A DNA stretch of 7,204 nucleotides, from positions 1-7,204 of the forward strand of contig CAMZHY010000182.1 in assembly GCA_947307005.1 (NCBI GenBank), given 5' to 3'. Of the stretch, positions 5,510 to 7,204 are shown one piece after another. This DNA is from an uncultured Planctomycetaceae bacterium (GTDB lineage Bacteria > Planctomycetota > Planctomycetia > Pirellulales > Thermoguttaceae). The translations under genes and the position numbers were made by a program. The notes below the pieces were generated by a model, which had not been told where the DNA came from, made no database searches, and was given only the letters and a program-made list of their open reading frames with translations. The first letter of the stretch is position 1. Each line of letters starts with the position of its first letter.

Positions 5510-5553
5510 TGCCGCTTTAACTTCATCCCTGTATTTTTCCAGAATATTCTTCA

Positions 5554-7204
5554 ATGTCCCTACCCAAAATACACGAACGAATAAAGCGTAGCAAACTAGT
5601 TTCAACGCACGATTTAGAATCTATCTCTATGAAAATCTGCGCGAAACTGGGTGAACGTTTTGCGGATCAACAAAACAACAATGAATTAGAATCAAAAGCC
5701 AATCTCGTCGCTTCGCTCATTCAACCGACAAAAAGTGACGACGATGAAAAAAGTGAAACCTTTTTTGAACTTAGCACAGAATCCAAAGATACTGAACATG
5801 ATCGTCAAACCGCTTCAAGTCTAGACATGGAGTTGGGAAATAAGCGGCTTAAGAATCTTGATTTGAACGAGGAGAATGTCGTCGCCTGTTTTGAAGAAAA
5901 CCTTCTAAAAAAACTCGTCAAAAGAAATCACATCAATTCTTGGCAGGCAGCTAAACTTCAAGAAGGGCGAAGCACGTTCTTTCTCGGAAATCCGCCATAC
6001 CGTTTTCGTATTGTTGGACAATTAGGTAAGGGCGGTTACGGCGAGGTCTACCATGGACGCGAAGAACAATATACCTCGAATAAAACTGGAAAAATCAAAA
6101 ACGACGTGGCAATCAAGGTTTTGCAAAACAAGAACGTTAAACCTGATTCAAGATATATGTTCCTTCGGGAATACGAAATCGCGCGAAGGTTTAAGAATCC
6201 CAATATTGTTGCGTTTCGAGGTTTTTCTAATAGCGCTTCTATCGACTATTGCGTACTGGAGTATGTGGACGGTGGAGACGCAAGTCGTCTTCTGAGAAAA
6301 TATGGTCGCCTTGATTACCGCGTCGCGTGCTATATCATTGCAGAAGCCGCTAGAGGATTGACATACCTCCATGAAAAAGGCGTTATCCACCGCGATATTA
6401 AACCAAGCAATATTCTTTTGATGAAGTCAGGCGAGGTTAAACTAACAGACTTTGGATTCGTTTCCACAATTCGGAATTATAAAAACACCGGTAGTCTTTC
6501 TCCCACTGCCCGTGAGTTTGAAGAATGGGAGGAAAGATACTGGTCTAAAGAAATAGTTCCCAGTTCCGAATTTCTTAGAGAACGAAAAAGACGAATTCAA
6601 GGCACTCGCAACTATATCGCGCCTGAACAGCACGAACCCAATAGCGCCCCCAATCCACTTTGGGACGTCTACTCCCTTGGATGTTCACTTTATTCTCTTC
6701 TTACAGGCGCCCCTCCGCCAGAGCCGTCAAATTTTTCTGAGAGTTTGCGCAAGGCGCGTAGCCACGTCGAAGAAAACTATTTGGGACTTGGACTTGACGT
6801 CGAACCTCAATCCCTGATCATACCGGAACTGTCCGATTTACCACGCGGTCTGGCGAAACTCGTTATAAAAATGATGGCAAGAACTCCGACTGAACGCATC
6901 CAGTCGGCGCAAGAAGTAGTCGAGAATCTTAGTCAATGGCTTTTGAACGACCAGCAACATCGGTTCGAGAAGATTAAACTTGGTCTTACCGAGGACAGGG
7001 AAAACGTCTGGAGCGAGGAAAATATTCGTCAATGTTTTAACATTCCTTCAACAATTCCTCTTAACAGACCTCCCGTCGTCTACTCGTCTGGCTTTCAACG
7101 CCAAGCAGGCGCCGCGGTAAGCGCATCCACAGCTTTCTATGAAGCGGTATTGGCGCCCGAACGCCCTGACGCTGAAACTCAAAATACGCTTGGCGCCATA
7201 GTCG
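5554..7204 (+). CDS. Ser/Thr protein kinase (Hanks type), 3' end beyond the window
   Basis: The open frame runs from the stop at 5518-5520 to the right edge without interruption; 550 codons are visible from the first ATG. Residues 121-166 carry a planctomycete-type lead-in (INSWQAAKLQ) flowing into the P-loop GKGGYGEVY at 158-166. Kinase hallmarks follow: VAIK with Lys188, Glu206 in the alpha-C helix, HRDIKPSN at 279-286 with catalytic Asp281, DFG at 299-301, APE at 356-358 and DVYSLG at 371-376. The domain ends near residue 465. DFG to APE spans 60 residues, about twice the usual length, through a charged insert. Residues about 46-105 are an acidic, Ser-rich linker. After the kinase domain about 85 residues are visible without recognisable domain or membrane segment; such kinases often continue into a membrane or sensor domain. 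The ATG at 5554 lacks a clear ribosome binding site, and the ATG at 5629 is an alternative. All catalytic residues are present. Targets are unknown. Confidence 0.94.
   Translation, partial: MSLPKIHERIKRSKLVSTHDLESISMKICAKLGERFADQQNNNELESKANLVASLIQPTKSDDDEKSETFFELSTESKDTEHDRQTASSLDMELGNKRLKNLDLNEENVVACFEENLLKKLVKRNHINSWQAAKLQEGRSTFFLGNPPYRFRIVGQLGKGGYGEVYHGREEQYTSNKTGKIKNDVAIKVLQNKNVKPDSRYMFLREYEIARRFKNPNIVAFRGFSNSASIDYCVLEYVDGGDASRLLRKYGRLDYRVACYIIAEAARGLTYLHEKGVIHRDIKPSNILLMKSGEVKLTDFGFVSTIRNYKNTGSLSPTAREFEEWEERYWSKEIVPSSEFLRERKRRIQGTRNYIAPEQHEPNSAPNPLWDVYSLGCSLYSLLTGAPPPEPSNFSESLRKARSHVEENYLGLGLDVEPQSLIIPELSDLPRGLAKLVIKMMARTPTERIQSAQEVVENLSQWLLNDQQHRFEKIKLGLTEDRENVWSEENIRQCFNIPSTIPLNRPPVVYSSGFQRQAGAAVSASTAFYEAVLAPERPDAETQNTLGAIV

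Overview
The window looks like a piece of a Planctomycetota chromosome, by eye of moderate GC content. Three things point there. The Ser/Thr kinase has the N-terminal arrangement common in that phylum, a short helical segment with a 'WQ' motif leading straight into the kinase P-loop. The UvrC is a compact form I associate with that phylum. The visible N-terminus of EF-P is also of that type. The placement rests on recalled family features, not on a search.

Layout. Bases 1-176 (minus strand) are the start of efp (elongation factor P), running off the left edge; its reading frame is interrupted by a TGA at codon 41. A 149-base intergenic region carries face-to-face promoter candidates whose -10 boxes overlap. 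Divergent from efp is epmB (326-1441), the lysine 2,3-aminomutase-type enzyme that makes the beta-lysine placed on EF-P Lys34. Next comes uvrC (1567-3252), preceded by a stem-loop that touches its ribosome binding site. A 522-base stretch without a convincing gene (3253-3774) holds a promoter candidate, a long inverted repeat and a potentially folded leader. It precedes a gene for an exported glycerophosphodiester phosphodiesterase (3775-4611), which ends at a clear rho-independent terminator. An RluA-family pseudouridine synthase with a TTG start (4715-5509) is followed after 44 bases by a Ser/Thr protein kinase (5554 to the right edge). The kinase is open at the 3' end.

How the genes relate. 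efp and epmB form a functional pair: enzyme and substrate of one translation-factor modification, arranged divergently as in E. coli. UvrC is nucleotide excision repair, the phosphodiesterase is exported phospholipid or glycerol-phosphate scavenging, and the pseudouridine synthase is RNA modification. These look like neighbours rather than one pathway. The last two genes may be co-transcribed.

No complete new system is evident. The most interesting signal is the in-frame TGA in an otherwise recognisable efp beside an intact epmB. Next are the 5' stem-loop of uvrC, the reduced and N-terminally extended UvrC, and a long insert in the kinase activation segment.
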